Below, one piece after another: positions 27,998 through 36,678 of a stretch of DNA of 64,000 bases. Origin of the DNA: CAZJLP01 sp964546955 (GTDB taxonomy: Bacteria > Verrucomicrobiota > Verrucomicrobiia > Opitutales > Opitutaceae); the NCBI GenBank assembly GCA_964546955.1, contig CAZJLP010000007.1:1-64000 (forward strand), in the 5' to 3' direction. Both the position numbers and the translations under genes were made by a program. The number at the start of each line of letters is the position of its first letter. Positions within the stretch are counted from its first letter, which is position 1. Below the pieces are notes generated by a model. It ran no database searches and was not told the origin of the DNA. It saw only the letters and a program-made list of their open reading frames with translations.

Positions 27998-28454
27998 AAT
28001 CGTGATCGGGATCGTGCCACCGTGCAGTTGCGAAGCCGGCTGATTCTTCTCCTGTCCCGGCGACGAGCGCAAAGTTCCCGCCGCGACCGAAAACGTCAGG
28101 CCCACCCGCGCACGCCCCAACGCCCTGTCCGAGAGTTTCCGCCCTCCAGCAGAACGAGTTCAGAGCGATGCCTCCCGTCGTTCGATTGCCTGCGATTGGA
28201 TAAGGCACCGCAGCCGCAACGCTGCCCTCGGCTTCTGCGTGTGCCCAGCCCCGCCGATCGTGCCTTGCAACATGAAAGGGATCCGCGCCGATTCGTTGCA
28301 CGCTGCATTGGCGCGACGGTCAGCAGTACCCGTCACTCTTTCTTAATCGATTATTATACAATAACTTGTTACTTACGCCGCGTCTGGCACGCGCTCGGCA
28401 TTAAGAAGATGGGCCCAAGCTGAGCCCGCAGGCACGACCACCGCGCGCCCGACA
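27998..28454. other. Intergenic region of about 450 bp with an AT-rich island
   Basis: No supported gene. An AT-rich island at about 28340-28372 (TTAATCGATTATTATACAAT) contrasts with GC-rich surroundings and lies about 85-115 bp before the PA2169-family gene, so it probably holds that gene's promoter; TATACAAT resembles a -10 box but no good -35 was found. Long open frames on both strands here have arginine-rich translations and are judged to be shadows. Confidence 0.4.
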
Positions 28455-28919
28455 ATGAATCTCCCCAACGACAAAATCCTGCCGCTCCTCTGCAACCTGT
28501 GCGCTGCTTGTGACGACAGCCAGCGGCAATTCCAGGCCGCAGCGGAAGGACTGAAGGACCCGACGCTGAGCCGACTCTTCCTCGAGTACGCGACCCAACG
28601 CGCCGAATTCCAGCGGGAACTTCACAGCAGAATTCGCAGCTTGGGTGGCCAGTCCACGTCGCTGGGATTTACGCTTGGCGCGCCCGAAAATGGGCGTCGC
28701 CAGAAGAGCACCCTCATCTCCGACGATATCCAGACCGTCTGCGCGGAATGCGAGCGCGGCGAACGAGCGGTGCTAAAAGCGTACCGGCAAGTGCTCCAGG
28801 AGAATATCGATCCTATTTCCCGTGGGTTGACGAGCCGTCACTACGTCGGCGTGCAGGCTGCCCACGACCGAATCAAACAATTGCGGCATACCGCGGTGCC
28901 ATATCCCGGCCACGTGTAG
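28455..28919 (+). CDS. PA2169-family four-helix-bundle protein (DUF2383)
   Basis: 154 residues, all helical. The pattern NLCAACDDSQRQFQAAAEGLKDPTLSRLFLEYATQRAEFQRELHSRIRSLGG followed by DDIQTVCAECERGERAVLKAYRQVLQ and VQAAHDRIKQLR matches the PA2169 family, a ferritin-like bundle with conserved acidic and histidine positions. The function is not established; members are often near other stress genes. Here it precedes a DUF2934 protein by 33 bp and probably shares its transcript. Confidence 0.85.
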   Translation: MNLPNDKILPLLCNLCAACDDSQRQFQAAAEGLKDPTLSRLFLEYATQRAEFQRELHSRIRSLGGQSTSLGFTLGAPENGRRQKSTLISDDIQTVCAECERGERAVLKAYRQVLQENIDPISRGLTSRHYVGVQAAHDRIKQLRHTAVPYPGHV

Positions 28920-28952
28920 TCGGCTGTGTCACAACCTTAACTCCGAAACGTC

Positions 28953-29297
28953 ATGAAGCCAAAAATTAGCCCACACACCTCCCCGCGCACCGTCCCCACC
29001 GTCGAGGAAATTTCGCGACGCGCCTACGAGATCTGGCAAGCTCGAGGCTGCCCTCAAGGGACCGACCTTCAAGACTGGCTCGAGGCTGAACGGCAGCTCT
29101 GCGAGTGCGGCACGTATGAGGATGCCCATGATCCGGCGATCACAGAAACGAATCGGAACGAACGTGGAGCACGCGACGCGAGTTTCGGCGGCACCTTCGA
29201 GGACGCGGCGAAACTCGCCACCAAAGTGGAGAAGCAGGTCAAAACGACCGCCCTACGTCCGGAGAGTCGCACGAGCAAAACGTCGCTGGATCTCTAG
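28953..29297 (+). CDS. DUF2934 domain protein
   Basis: 114 residues. The DUF2934 signature ISRRAYEIWQARGCPQGTDLQDWLEAERQL lies at about 20-49; the C-terminal half is charged and probably disordered. Such proteins are typically found beside stress-related genes in Acidobacteria, Proteobacteria and Verrucomicrobiota; role unknown. Start ATG at 28953. Confidence 0.85.
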   Translation: MKPKISPHTSPRTVPTVEEISRRAYEIWQARGCPQGTDLQDWLEAERQLCECGTYEDAHDPAITETNRNERGARDASFGGTFEDAAKLATKVEKQVKTTALRPESRTSKTSLDL

Positions 29298-29444
29298 TTC
29301 CTGTTTCGAGAGGGCGCCCGGACCCAGGCCCGCCGAGTGAACTCAGAAGGGCAAGCGCGCGCAGCGCGCTTTTGCTTGCGCATCCGCCGCGCGTTCATCT
29401 TTGATGGTTTCTTCCGTAGCGGGAAACACAGCCCTGGCCCTCCC

Positions 29445-29717
29445 ATGGACATCATTCACAATGCCTCAGCCCAGCGCCACGAAGTGACAATCGACGGCCA
29501 GCTGGCCGTCGTGGATCATCCTCGGCTGGAAGGTCGAATAGCCTTCACGCACACCTATGTTCCGGTGCCGTTGCGAGGAAAAGGCATTGCAGAGAAGTTG
29601 GTTCGAAGCGCGTTGACTTGGGCCCGCGGCGAGGGCGTGCGCATCTCCGCCGAATGTTCGTATGTAGCGCAGTTCATCCGTCGAAACCCCGAGTTTTCCG
29701 ACCTGCTAGAACCATGA
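29445..29717 (+). CDS. Small GNAT-family N-acetyltransferase (YjdJ type)
   Basis: 90 residues from ATG at 29445. It opens IIHNASAQRHEVTIDGQLAVVDHPRLEGRIAFTHTYVPVPLRGKGIAEKLVRSALTWARGEG: the VP..LRGKGIA segment is the acetyl-CoA binding motif, and the short length with YVAQFIRRNPEF at the end is the YjdJ/Gcn5-related small subfamily. Substrate unknown. Its TGA overlaps the next ATG in ATGA (29714-29717). Open frame upstream to 29337 shows no similarity. Confidence 0.88.
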   Translation: MDIIHNASAQRHEVTIDGQLAVVDHPRLEGRIAFTHTYVPVPLRGKGIAEKLVRSALTWARGEGVRISAECSYVAQFIRRNPEFSDLLEP

Positions 29718-30394
29718 AGATTATTCCTGCACCGCACTCGTCCCCACCGCATAGCGTGCTTGTCACGGGCGGGACTGGCTATCTGGGGCGAGAGCTGATC
29801 CGGGCGTTGCTCTCTCGCGGTCACAACGTGCGCGCTCTCGTCCGTCCGGGATCGGAACAAAAGCTTCCGACCGGTGCCGAGCCGGTGCACGGAGACCCCC
29901 TCGACGCTGCCGCCATCGCGGCCGCTCTTCAGGGGGCCCACACGCTTGTTCACCTCGTTGGAGTGCCGAAGCCGAATCCGGCCAAGGCACGCCAATTTCG
30001 CGATATCGATTTCGCCTCCGTTCAAGCCGCGGCCGCCGCCGCCATGCAGTCCTTGCCGCAGCCGCACGTCGTATATGTGAGTGTCGCCCAGCCCGCGCCG
30101 GTAATGAAAGCCTACGTTGCCGCGCGGCAGGAAGGCGAAGCGGTTCTTCAAGCCAGCGGGGTGCCAGCCACGTTCGTCCGCCCATGGTACGTGCTCGGTC
30201 CCGGGCATCGGTGGCCGTGTTTTCTCCTCCCCATCTACGCTCTCTTGAAACGCATTCCGCTGACCCGGGATTGGGCAAGGCGGTTGGACTTCGTGACGCT
30301 GCGGCAGATGACCGCCGCGCTCGTGCACGCGGTCGAACACACGCCGCGTGGCGTTCGCGTGCTAGAGGTTCCCGAGATTCGGGCCTTTGCTTAA
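29714..30394 (+). CDS. NAD(P)-binding atypical SDR / NmrA-like protein
   Basis: 226 residues. N-terminal Rossmann motif VLVTGGTGYLGRELIRALLSRGHNVRALVRPGSEQ is the atypical SDR GxxGxxG pattern, with DPLDAAAIAAALQGAHTLVHLVG next. The usual YxxxK catalytic pair is not evident (VSVAQPAPVMKAYVAARQEGE), so redox activity is uncertain; quinone-binding or regulatory NADP sensing is an alternative. Translation is coupled to the GNAT gene by a 4-nt overlap. Confidence 0.85.
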   Translation: MKIIPAPHSSPPHSVLVTGGTGYLGRELIRALLSRGHNVRALVRPGSEQKLPTGAEPVHGDPLDAAAIAAALQGAHTLVHLVGVPKPNPAKARQFRDIDFASVQAAAAAAMQSLPQPHVVYVSVAQPAPVMKAYVAARQEGEAVLQASGVPATFVRPWYVLGPGHRWPCFLLPIYALLKRIPLTRDWARRLDFVTLRQMTAALVHAVEHTPRGVRVLEVPEIRAFA

Positions 30395-30420
30395 AGGGCT
30401 TCTGAAAAACTGGCGCCGAA

Positions 30421-30516
30421 AAGGTGGAGCATGCCGTCCCCGCCGGGCTGTTGGACTTTGATTACCGCGCAACGGCCCAATCGAGCCAACTTGTCGGGAC
30501 GGCAAGTTCCACCTTT
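30421..30516. repeat. Dispersed palindromic repeat, inverted pair (copies 2 and 3)
   Basis: AAGGTGGAGCATGCCGTCCC (30421-30440) is an inverted copy and TTGTCGGGACGGCAAGTTCC plus ACCTTT (30491-30516) a direct copy, separated by 50 bp. They lie in the 340-bp gap between the SDR-like gene and the Ohr gene; the rest of that gap holds a GC-rich stem-like segment near 30624-30653 but no gene. Confidence 0.75.
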
Positions 30517-30734
30517 GTCGCACGCAGTTGGTTCTTTAAGGTCTTCTCCGACAAGACACGGAGAAATCACGGGGAACAGGAGCTCTCTAGGCCCGTAACC
30601 AGCCCGGGAGAACGAAAGGGGCCCCCGCCCGATAGCCAGGCTGCGGCGGGCCTATTATTGTGACGGCGGCTTCGGCTCTCGGGCGATCGCTGAAGGACCA
30701 ACCACCGGGAAGGGGCACAAAACCCATTTACACT

Positions 30735-31133
30735 ATGAAAACACTCCAAGTTGCAGAAGTCATCTCAGAGGGTGGCCGCGATGGCCGCGTCGAAACTGCC
30801 GATGGGCGCTTCAGCGCGGATTTTCGCGCAAACGGCGACAGCTCTGTCACGCCGGAGGATCTTTTCGCGGCGGCTTACGGTGCTTGCTTTCACAGCGCGA
30901 TCCTGAGCCATGCCGAAAAGGGTCATTTCAAGCTTGAGGGCACCGCTGTGACTGCCCGCGTATCGCTGAATGAGAATCAACAAGGCGGCTACCAACTCGG
31001 GGTAGAACTGCGTGCCAGTTTGCCAGGGGTCAGCCGAAGCGACGCCGAACACCTTTTGCATCAAGCGCACCAGACCTGCCCATATTCGAAGGCCTTACGG
31101 GGGAATGTCCCCGTGGACCTGATTCTCGACTAG
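30735..31133 (+). CDS. Organic hydroperoxide resistance protein (Ohr/OsmC family)
   Basis: 132 residues from ATG at 30735. The two redox cysteines sit in their family motifs: C51 in YGACFHSAILSHA and C115 in HQTCPYSKALRGN. FAAAYGACFHSA and the terminal NVPVDLIL are typical of the Ohr branch. It reduces organic peroxides using dihydrolipoyl donors in the cytoplasm. An open 25-codon extension upstream has no similarity. Ohr genes are commonly under OhrR control, but no MarR-type regulator is next to it here. Confidence 0.93.
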   Translation: MKTLQVAEVISEGGRDGRVETADGRFSADFRANGDSSVTPEDLFAAAYGACFHSAILSHAEKGHFKLEGTAVTARVSLNENQQGGYQLGVELRASLPGVSRSDAEHLLHQAHQTCPYSKALRGNVPVDLILD

Positions 31134-31136
31134 CGC

Positions 31137-31236
31137 GGTGGAACAAGCTGAGCGTAAACGCCCGCCCAAAAAAAAGCCGTCGGCGGCAGCAGGCTGGACA
31201 GCGCGGTTAGCTTGCCGGGACGGCAGGTTCCACTCT
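31137..31236. repeat. Dispersed palindromic repeat, copy 4 with a partial inverted partner
   Basis: CTTGCCGGGACGGCAGGTTC plus CACTCT (31211-31236) is a direct copy; GGTGGAACAAGCT (31137-31149), immediately behind the Ohr stop, matches the inverted end of the unit. Confidence 0.65.
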
Positions 31237-31291
31237 CTGACGCCGATCTTCGGACGTTTATATTCGTGGAGTCACCGAGCTCTTCGTGCCG

Positions 31292-31975
31292 TTACTCCTT
31301 CCCGTGCAGTTGACTTTCAAGCCGCTCGGCCTCGGCGCGAGACTGCTCGGTCGTCCTGCTCAGTTTCTCCGCGAGAGCGCGCACGTCCGGGTCTTTGGCC
31401 TCCGAAGCGGCTTCCTTGAACCACTCGTTCATTGTCTTTAACGACGCCTTCTGCGCGTCGACGAACTCACGATCGAAAACCTGACCGGGCTTTTCCAAAA
31501 GGTTCTCGAAGCGTCTTTCCCGGTCCGCTTTGGGCAAACCGAATTTCTTCGCCACGGCCAGGGCGTTCAATTCGCGGTCCCATTCCGCGTTTTCCTTCAT
31601 CCTGCGTTCGGCGAAGGCTTTGACTGCCGGGTTTCGGGCCCGCGCGATCCCGAGTTTGGCGATTTTAACTTCTTCCGGCAGACGTTCCAATGTATCCGTT
31701 AGAAAACGACGATCCTTGCCGTCGAGACTCGACGCCGCCTGGCTGGATTCTCCGCTCGAGTTCGCGTAGCCCGGCGTGCTGCGGTGCTGATCCAGGGGCG
31801 GGTTGATATTAGGGTTCGCGGGATAATTGATCGGAGGCGACGCCTTCGGATCCTTCGCTGGATTGGGCGGAGGAGGACCCTTGGGCCCGTCAGGCTGCGC
31901 CCAGAGCGAGAGCGCGGACAAGCCGACCGCTCCGAAACCAATGACGCGGTGAAAAATCAAAGTGCGGGTATTCAT
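31292..31975 (-). CDS. Secreted DUF4142 protein
   Basis: 227 residues from ATG at 31975, with a signal peptide (VIGFGAVGLSALSLWA-Q). A proline/asparagine-rich linker (about 25-75) precedes the DUF4142 helical domain: DGKDRRFLTDTLERLPEEVKIAKLGIARARNPAVKAFAERRMKENAEWDRELNALA. DUF4142 is a ferritin-like predicted outer-membrane or periplasmic domain of unknown role, often stress-induced. It is oriented against the stress genes to its left. Confidence 0.85.
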   Translation of the reverse strand: MNTRTLIFHRVIGFGAVGLSALSLWAQPDGPKGPPPPNPAKDPKASPPINYPANPNINPPLDQHRSTPGYANSSGESSQAASSLDGKDRRFLTDTLERLPEEVKIAKLGIARARNPAVKAFAERRMKENAEWDRELNALAVAKKFGLPKADRERRFENLLEKPGQVFDREFVDAQKASLKTMNEWFKEAASEAKDPDVRALAEKLSRTTEQSRAEAERLESQLHGKE

Positions 31976-32109
31976 ATCCCAACCTAGCCTCGTCCGAATG
32001 CGTTCACCATCGGGCCGGCGCGGGTCCGCGGCCCCGGGGCGGCGTCCGACTCCCCTCCGCGCAATTTTCGACTCGCTCCGCACGCGCGGCCGGTGGCAGG
32101 TTTTCCCTC

Positions 32110-33255
32110 ATGCCCCTGCTCGCGTTGCGCAAGGTTCATGGACAGCCCTCCTGGGTTTTCGCCTCAGATCGAGTCGAGGCGGCACTTACGAAGCTGGGGG
32201 GGCACCTCGGACCCGTCACATTCCGCCTTGGCCGGAGGCCGGTGCAACCCTTCTCCATCGCTCCCTGGGCCCAGGAAACGCTTCCGAAGGGTACGCTGTC
32301 ACTTTTGCGCGCGCTTCGAGGCGATTTTTTCTGCTGCCCCTTCGGCGGAAACGGGACGGTCTGGCGCGGGGAACGACATCCGGTCCATGGGGAGACAGCG
32401 AATGCCAATTGGACTTTGGACGGTGTGAAAAAAACGGACCGCGACCTCACGCTTCGGACACGACTCGACTGCCGCGTCCGTAAATTGCGGGTCGAAAAAC
32501 AGGTGACCCTCGTCAACGGGCAAACCGCGCTCTACCAGAGCCACATCCTGACCGGTGGTTCCGGACCAATCAATCTGGGTCATCACGCCATGTTGAAATT
32601 TCCCGAGCGCCCCGCCTCCGGCCGCATAAGCACGAGCCAATTTGTGTACGGCCAGGTATTCCCCGGACAGTTTGAATCCCCGGCGCAAGGCGGTTACAGC
32701 GGCCTCAAGGCCGGTGCGACGTTTCGCTCCCTCGAACGCGTGCCGCTGGCGGCGGGCGGGACGGCGGACCTGACAAACTTCCCGGCGCGCGAAGGATTCG
32801 AAGACTTGGTGCTGCTCGCGGCCGACCCCACGCTGCCTTTCGCCTGGACCGCGGTGGCGTTTCCGTCGGAGGGCTTCGTCTGGTTCGCGCTCCGCGACCC
32901 CCGCATACTGCGCCAGACGGTGCTCTGGCTTTCGAACGGAGGTCGGCATTACGCGCCATGGAACGGTCGCCACCGCGCTGTCATGGGCCTGGAGGACGTC
33001 ACTAGCTATTTTCACTACGGTATCGCCGAATCCGCCCGGTCGAATCCTCTTACCCGAAAAGGCATCCCCACCACCGTCCCGCTCGATCCTAAGAGGCCCA
33101 CCCGCATCGACTACATCATGGCGGTCGCGGCGATTCCGGCCACCTTCGACCGGGTCGCCACCATCGAACCCACCGTGAAGGGCGTCCAACTTCGTTCGGC
33201 CAACGGCAGGCGCGCGACCTGCGCCCTCGACTTGTCCTTCCTGCATTCGCGGTGA
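32110..33255 (+). CDS. Hypothetical protein, possibly galactose-mutarotase-like fold
   Basis: 381 residues with no signal peptide or membrane helix. Motifs such as LLRALRGDFFCCPFGGNGTVWRGERHPVHGETANANWTL, NLGHHAMLKFPE and YSGLKAGATFRSLERVPL are reminiscent of aldose-1-epimerase-like carbohydrate-binding beta-sandwich proteins (conserved GE.A, H.M), but no catalytic pair could be placed with confidence. It lies before the HGSNAT-like and GH20 genes, so a sugar-related role is plausible. Function unassigned. Confidence 0.75.
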   Translation: MPLLALRKVHGQPSWVFASDRVEAALTKLGGHLGPVTFRLGRRPVQPFSIAPWAQETLPKGTLSLLRALRGDFFCCPFGGNGTVWRGERHPVHGETANANWTLDGVKKTDRDLTLRTRLDCRVRKLRVEKQVTLVNGQTALYQSHILTGGSGPINLGHHAMLKFPERPASGRISTSQFVYGQVFPGQFESPAQGGYSGLKAGATFRSLERVPLAAGGTADLTNFPAREGFEDLVLLAADPTLPFAWTAVAFPSEGFVWFALRDPRILRQTVLWLSNGGRHYAPWNGRHRAVMGLEDVTSYFHYGIAESARSNPLTRKGIPTTVPLDPKRPTRIDYIMAVAAIPATFDRVATIEPTVKGVQLRSANGRRATCALDLSFLHSR

Positions 33256-33441
33256 CCTCGACCGGCCCTCGCACAGCCGCCGGAAGGCACCTCCATCTGC
33301 GGTTTCTGACCTGGCGGATAGGTTAAATTTTGCGTCAAATCGGACAAAACGTTTTCCTCGCGAGCACCGCGTCGAGGGCCAGCATTTGTCCTTATCTGTC
33401 GCGCCACCCAACCCCGCGTCGCCGACGCCTGACGATCCCGC

Positions 33442-34845
33442 GTGCAACCCAGCATCCCTCCGTCCTCACCAAACGCCCCCGGCGCTCCCACGGCGCAGGA
33501 ACCGCCGGTGGCTGAACCGCGGACCGAGCGTATCGTTTCGGTCGATACTCTGCGCGGCCTCGTGATCGCGCTAATGATCTTTGTGAACGACGTGGCGGGC
33601 GTGTCCGGCGCTCCGGGCTGGCTCAAACACGTCAGCGCCAAGTTCGATGGGATGACCCTGCCGGACATCGTGTTTCCCGCCTTTCTTTTCCTCGCCGGCA
33701 TGTCGATTCCCTTGGCGCTGGGCCGCGAAGGGGCTGCCGCGCCCTCGCGCACCCGGCGCTTCGGCAAAGTAGCAGGGCGAACCCTCGTCTTGCTCGTGAT
33801 GGGGGTTCTGATGGTCAACATGGAAACGCACGATCCGTGGACAAACGGGGCCTGGGGGGTTTTTTGCTACCTCGGCTTGTTCCTGGCTTTCGCCGTGGTT
33901 CCCGCCCCGCCCGCCCCCGCCCGCCGCGGATTTCTGATTGCCCGCGCGGTCGGTGCCGTCGCGCTGATCGCTCTCGCGCTGGCGTATACGGACTCCAAGG
34001 GCCGGCACCTAGTCTTCGGCCCGCTCTTCGACTCCGCCGATTCGGTCTGGCTGCGCCATTCTTGGTGGGGAATCCTCGGCTTGATCGGCTGGGCCTACTT
34101 TGCGGCCGCCTCACTCTACCTCCTGATCGGCAGACGACGCGAATGGCTGCTGGGAGCCACCGTGCTGCTGATGCTGTCGTTTGTCGCGCAAGAGGCGAAT
34201 TATGCCGGACGGCTCGACAGCCGCGCGTGGTTGAACTGGGCAGACGGCGGTCTCACCGCGATCCAAGGCGCGGTCGGTTGGGTCAACCAGCACGTGTCAC
34301 TCGGCGAAGCCCTGGGCTCCCTCGCGTCGGTCGCCATGGCCGGGTGCTGCCTGGGGTCGATCCTCCTTCCGTCCAGCGGCATTTCGGCTCCGTCCGAACG
34401 CATGCGCTGGGCCGGACTCTTCGCCCTGGGACTCCTCCTCGGCGCGCTCCTCTTCGACGGCACCTACGGCATCAACAAGATCGGTGCCACACCTACCTGG
34501 TGCTGGCTTTGCGCCGCCCTGACAACGCTGGCCTGGATCCTTTTGTATTGGATGATGGATACACGAAACGTACGGCGTTGGAGCGGTTTTTTGCAGCCGG
34601 CCGGCGCGAATCCGCTCCTGGCGTATGTGCTGCATCCCTCCCTCTATCTGCTGACCGGAGTCGTTCTGCCGCCGCTGAACGCCCTCCTGGGGCTCAATCT
34701 CCGGCTCGATTTTTACAAGGAACGCTGGTTTGACAACGCCGGTCTGTCATTGGCGCTCAATCTGCTCGGTTGCGCGGGAATGGTTCTGGGGGTAATTTGG
34801 CTCACCGGCAGGATTGTTCGCCTCGGCTATCGTCTCAAAGCCTGA
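33442..34845 (+). CDS. HGSNAT/NagX-like membrane acyltransferase (DUF5009 type)
   Basis: 467 residues starting at GTG 33442. After a proline-rich N-terminus the signature RIVSVDTLRGLVIALMIFVND and GMTLPDIVFPAFLFLAGMSIPLALGR marks the heparan-alpha-glucosaminide N-acetyltransferase-like family. About ten membrane helices follow (for example PLLAYVLHPSLYLLTGVVLPPLNALLGLNL near the end). Lysosomal HGSNAT moves acetyl from cytosolic acetyl-CoA to glucosamine across the membrane; bacterial relatives (NagX) occur with GlcNAc genes. A secreted GH20-like enzyme follows by 14 bp in the same direction, supporting work on amino sugars. Confidence 0.85.
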   Translation: MQPSIPPSSPNAPGAPTAQEPPVAEPRTERIVSVDTLRGLVIALMIFVNDVAGVSGAPGWLKHVSAKFDGMTLPDIVFPAFLFLAGMSIPLALGREGAAAPSRTRRFGKVAGRTLVLLVMGVLMVNMETHDPWTNGAWGVFCYLGLFLAFAVVPAPPAPARRGFLIARAVGAVALIALALAYTDSKGRHLVFGPLFDSADSVWLRHSWWGILGLIGWAYFAAASLYLLIGRRREWLLGATVLLMLSFVAQEANYAGRLDSRAWLNWADGGLTAIQGAVGWVNQHVSLGEALGSLASVAMAGCCLGSILLPSSGISAPSERMRWAGLFALGLLLGALLFDGTYGINKIGATPTWCWLCAALTTLAWILLYWMMDTRNVRRWSGFLQPAGANPLLAYVLHPSLYLLTGVVLPPLNALLGLNLRLDFYKERWFDNAGLSLALNLLGCAGMVLGVIWLTGRIVRLGYRLKA

Positions 34846-34859
34846 TTTCCTGTTCCCTC

Positions 34860-35981
34860 ATGAAACGCATCCTTCTCTTCCTGTTGTGCGCTCTGATCGT
34901 TTCAGCCTCCGCCCAAGAACCGGAAAAACCGAAAGCACCCGACGATTTCCGCCCCAACGACCTCCCGGTTCGAGCGTTGATGCTGTACGGAGTACCGGCT
35001 TCGTCGCTCGAGCCTTTCCTCGCGTTTGTCCGACACGATCTGAAACACGAAGGCATCACTCACCTCATATTTCAGATCGACTACAACTACGAGTACAAGA
35101 CCCACCCGGAGCTTCGGGCCGATGGAGCATATACCGAGGCCCAAATCAAATCGCTCGTGGCCGCGTGCCGCGAGGCGGGAGTGAAACTCGTTCCTTTGCT
35201 CAACTGCCTCGGGCATCAGTCCTGGGCGGAAAAAACGCACAAGCTTCTCACGACCTACCCCCAGTTGGACGAGACCCCGAACCTCTACCCAGGCAATAAG
35301 GACATTTACTGCCGGAGCTATTGTCCGAACCACCCCGACGTCCACCGGATCGTCTTTGACCTCCTCGGCGAGGTGGCCGCGGCGTTCGAAGCCGATGCGC
35401 TTCATGTCGGCATGGACGAGGTGTTCTTGATCGGGGAGGACAATTGCCCGCGCTGCCAAGGCAGAGACAAAGCCGAACTGTTCGCTCAGGAAGTGCGAAC
35501 GCTGCGCGATTTCCTGCACACGAAAGGCGTGAAGTTGTGGCTTTGGGGGGACCGCCTCCTCGATGGCCGCGCGACCGGTTTGGGCAAATGGGAAGGAAGT
35601 TTCAACAATACCCATCGGGCGATCGATCTCATCCCCAAGGACGTGGTGATTTGCGATTGGCACTACGACATTGCGTCCCCCACGGCCGCCTACCTCGCGC
35701 TCAAAGGGTTCGAGGTGATCAGCTGCTCGTGGAATAAGCCGCCGGTCGCGGCCGCCCAGGTGGACGACATGGTCGGACTGCGGACCAATAATCGGCAAAA
35801 CAAGACGCTTCGCGGGCGATTTCTGGGAGTCATGTCCACAAACTGGGGCGGTTCGGATAAATTTGCGGAGAGATATAGACAGCTGAAAGCTTCCCCGGCC
35901 GAACCAACCAAGGATACCGCCTCCGCTGCAAACTTCATCCGCATGTGCGAACGGGTGCGGGAAGTCGCGGAGAAAAAGTAG
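34860..35981 (+). CDS. Secreted GH20-like beta-N-acetylhexosaminidase
   Basis: 373 residues from ATG at 34860, with signal peptide (ILLFLLCALIVSASA-Q). The barrel shows HLIFQIDYNYEYKTHPEL, VKLVPLLNCLGHQSWAEK and the catalytic Asp-Glu pair in ALHVGMDEVFLIG (D186/E187). Only the catalytic barrel is present; the usual N-terminal GH20b domain is missing, so it is shorter than classic hexosaminidases. Expected to release GlcNAc or GalNAc from the non-reducing end. The 14-bp spacing behind the HGSNAT-like gene implies one transcript. Confidence 0.87.
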   Translation: MKRILLFLLCALIVSASAQEPEKPKAPDDFRPNDLPVRALMLYGVPASSLEPFLAFVRHDLKHEGITHLIFQIDYNYEYKTHPELRADGAYTEAQIKSLVAACREAGVKLVPLLNCLGHQSWAEKTHKLLTTYPQLDETPNLYPGNKDIYCRSYCPNHPDVHRIVFDLLGEVAAAFEADALHVGMDEVFLIGEDNCPRCQGRDKAELFAQEVRTLRDFLHTKGVKLWLWGDRLLDGRATGLGKWEGSFNNTHRAIDLIPKDVVICDWHYDIASPTAAYLALKGFEVISCSWNKPPVAAAQVDDMVGLRTNNRQNKTLRGRFLGVMSTNWGGSDKFAERYRQLKASPAEPTKDTASAANFIRMCERVREVAEKK

Positions 35982-36043
35982 CCCGAGTTATCACCCGCCG
36001 CCCTTCGTTCTGGACGCGCGGAAGGGACGCACGAGCGGTCCGC

Positions 36044-36661
36044 TCATGCCTTCGTCGCCCGCTCCAGTCGCTCGTAAGCCGCGACGACCTTGCCCGCTTT
36101 GATCTCTTTCATCGCGGCCTTGACCTCGCGGTTGAGCGCCTCCACCGCCCCCGCGCCATGCTTCGGAGGAGTTGATGTTCCGACTTCTCTCGCTGTCGTT
36201 TTCGGAGCAAATTCCAGCAATTGGGCGAGCTTTGCGGCAGCCTCGTCCGCTCTTCCCGGCGCTCTTGCGGCGGGACCCTGGTTGCGTCCAACGGGCTGGA
36301 CGATCGCGGGTTTATGCTGAGTGCCGCGCCGGACCTGGCGGCTAAAAATCGAGCTGTTCTTTCCCCGATCCTTGGGCGCTTTTGGGCCGGGTACCTTTTC
36401 ATAGTCAACACCAACGATGCGCCGGCCTTCGAAAGGCTTCAGTGGCCTGGGAAAAATCAGGAAAAGCGCGGGGCCATCCGAGTGAAAGCCAATGGTGCCA
36501 TAATCCTTCTTGGTGCCGACGTTCGACTGATGAATCGTCATCACCTTGCCGGCCTTTACCGCACGCTGCAGCTCGCGATCGCGCGCGGGGTCCGACCAAG
36601 GCGTGTAGGTCTGGGGTACCCCGCTTCGCTCGACCACTGACGTGAAGCGCGCGGTTTTCAT
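36044..36661 (-). CDS. Conserved hypothetical protein behind the hibernation factor
   Basis: 205 residues from ATG at 36661. The N-terminal half (FTSVVERSGVPQTYTPWSDPARDRELQRAVKAGKVMTIHQS, GTIGFHSDGPALFLIFPRPLKPFEG) looks like a compact globular domain; a basic, proline-rich linker and a helical C-terminus (EALNREVKAAMKEIKAGKVVAAYERLERA) follow. No known family recognised. It starts 17 bp after the HPF-like gene on the same strand, so the two are probably cotranscribed and may share a stress or stationary-phase role. Confidence 0.75.
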   Translation of the reverse strand: MKTARFTSVVERSGVPQTYTPWSDPARDRELQRAVKAGKVMTIHQSNVGTKKDYGTIGFHSDGPALFLIFPRPLKPFEGRRIVGVDYEKVPGPKAPKDRGKNSSIFSRQVRRGTQHKPAIVQPVGRNQGPAARAPGRADEAAAKLAQLLEFAPKTTAREVGTSTPPKHGAGAVEALNREVKAAMKEIKAGKVVAAYERLERATKA

Positions 36662-36678
36662 GAACCGGCCGCTCAGTC

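Noticed and set aside
27914..28423. 170-codon plus-strand frame in the gap before the PA2169 gene
   Set aside because: It overlaps the glutaredoxin on the opposite strand, and its translation is Arg/Ser-rich without any domain.
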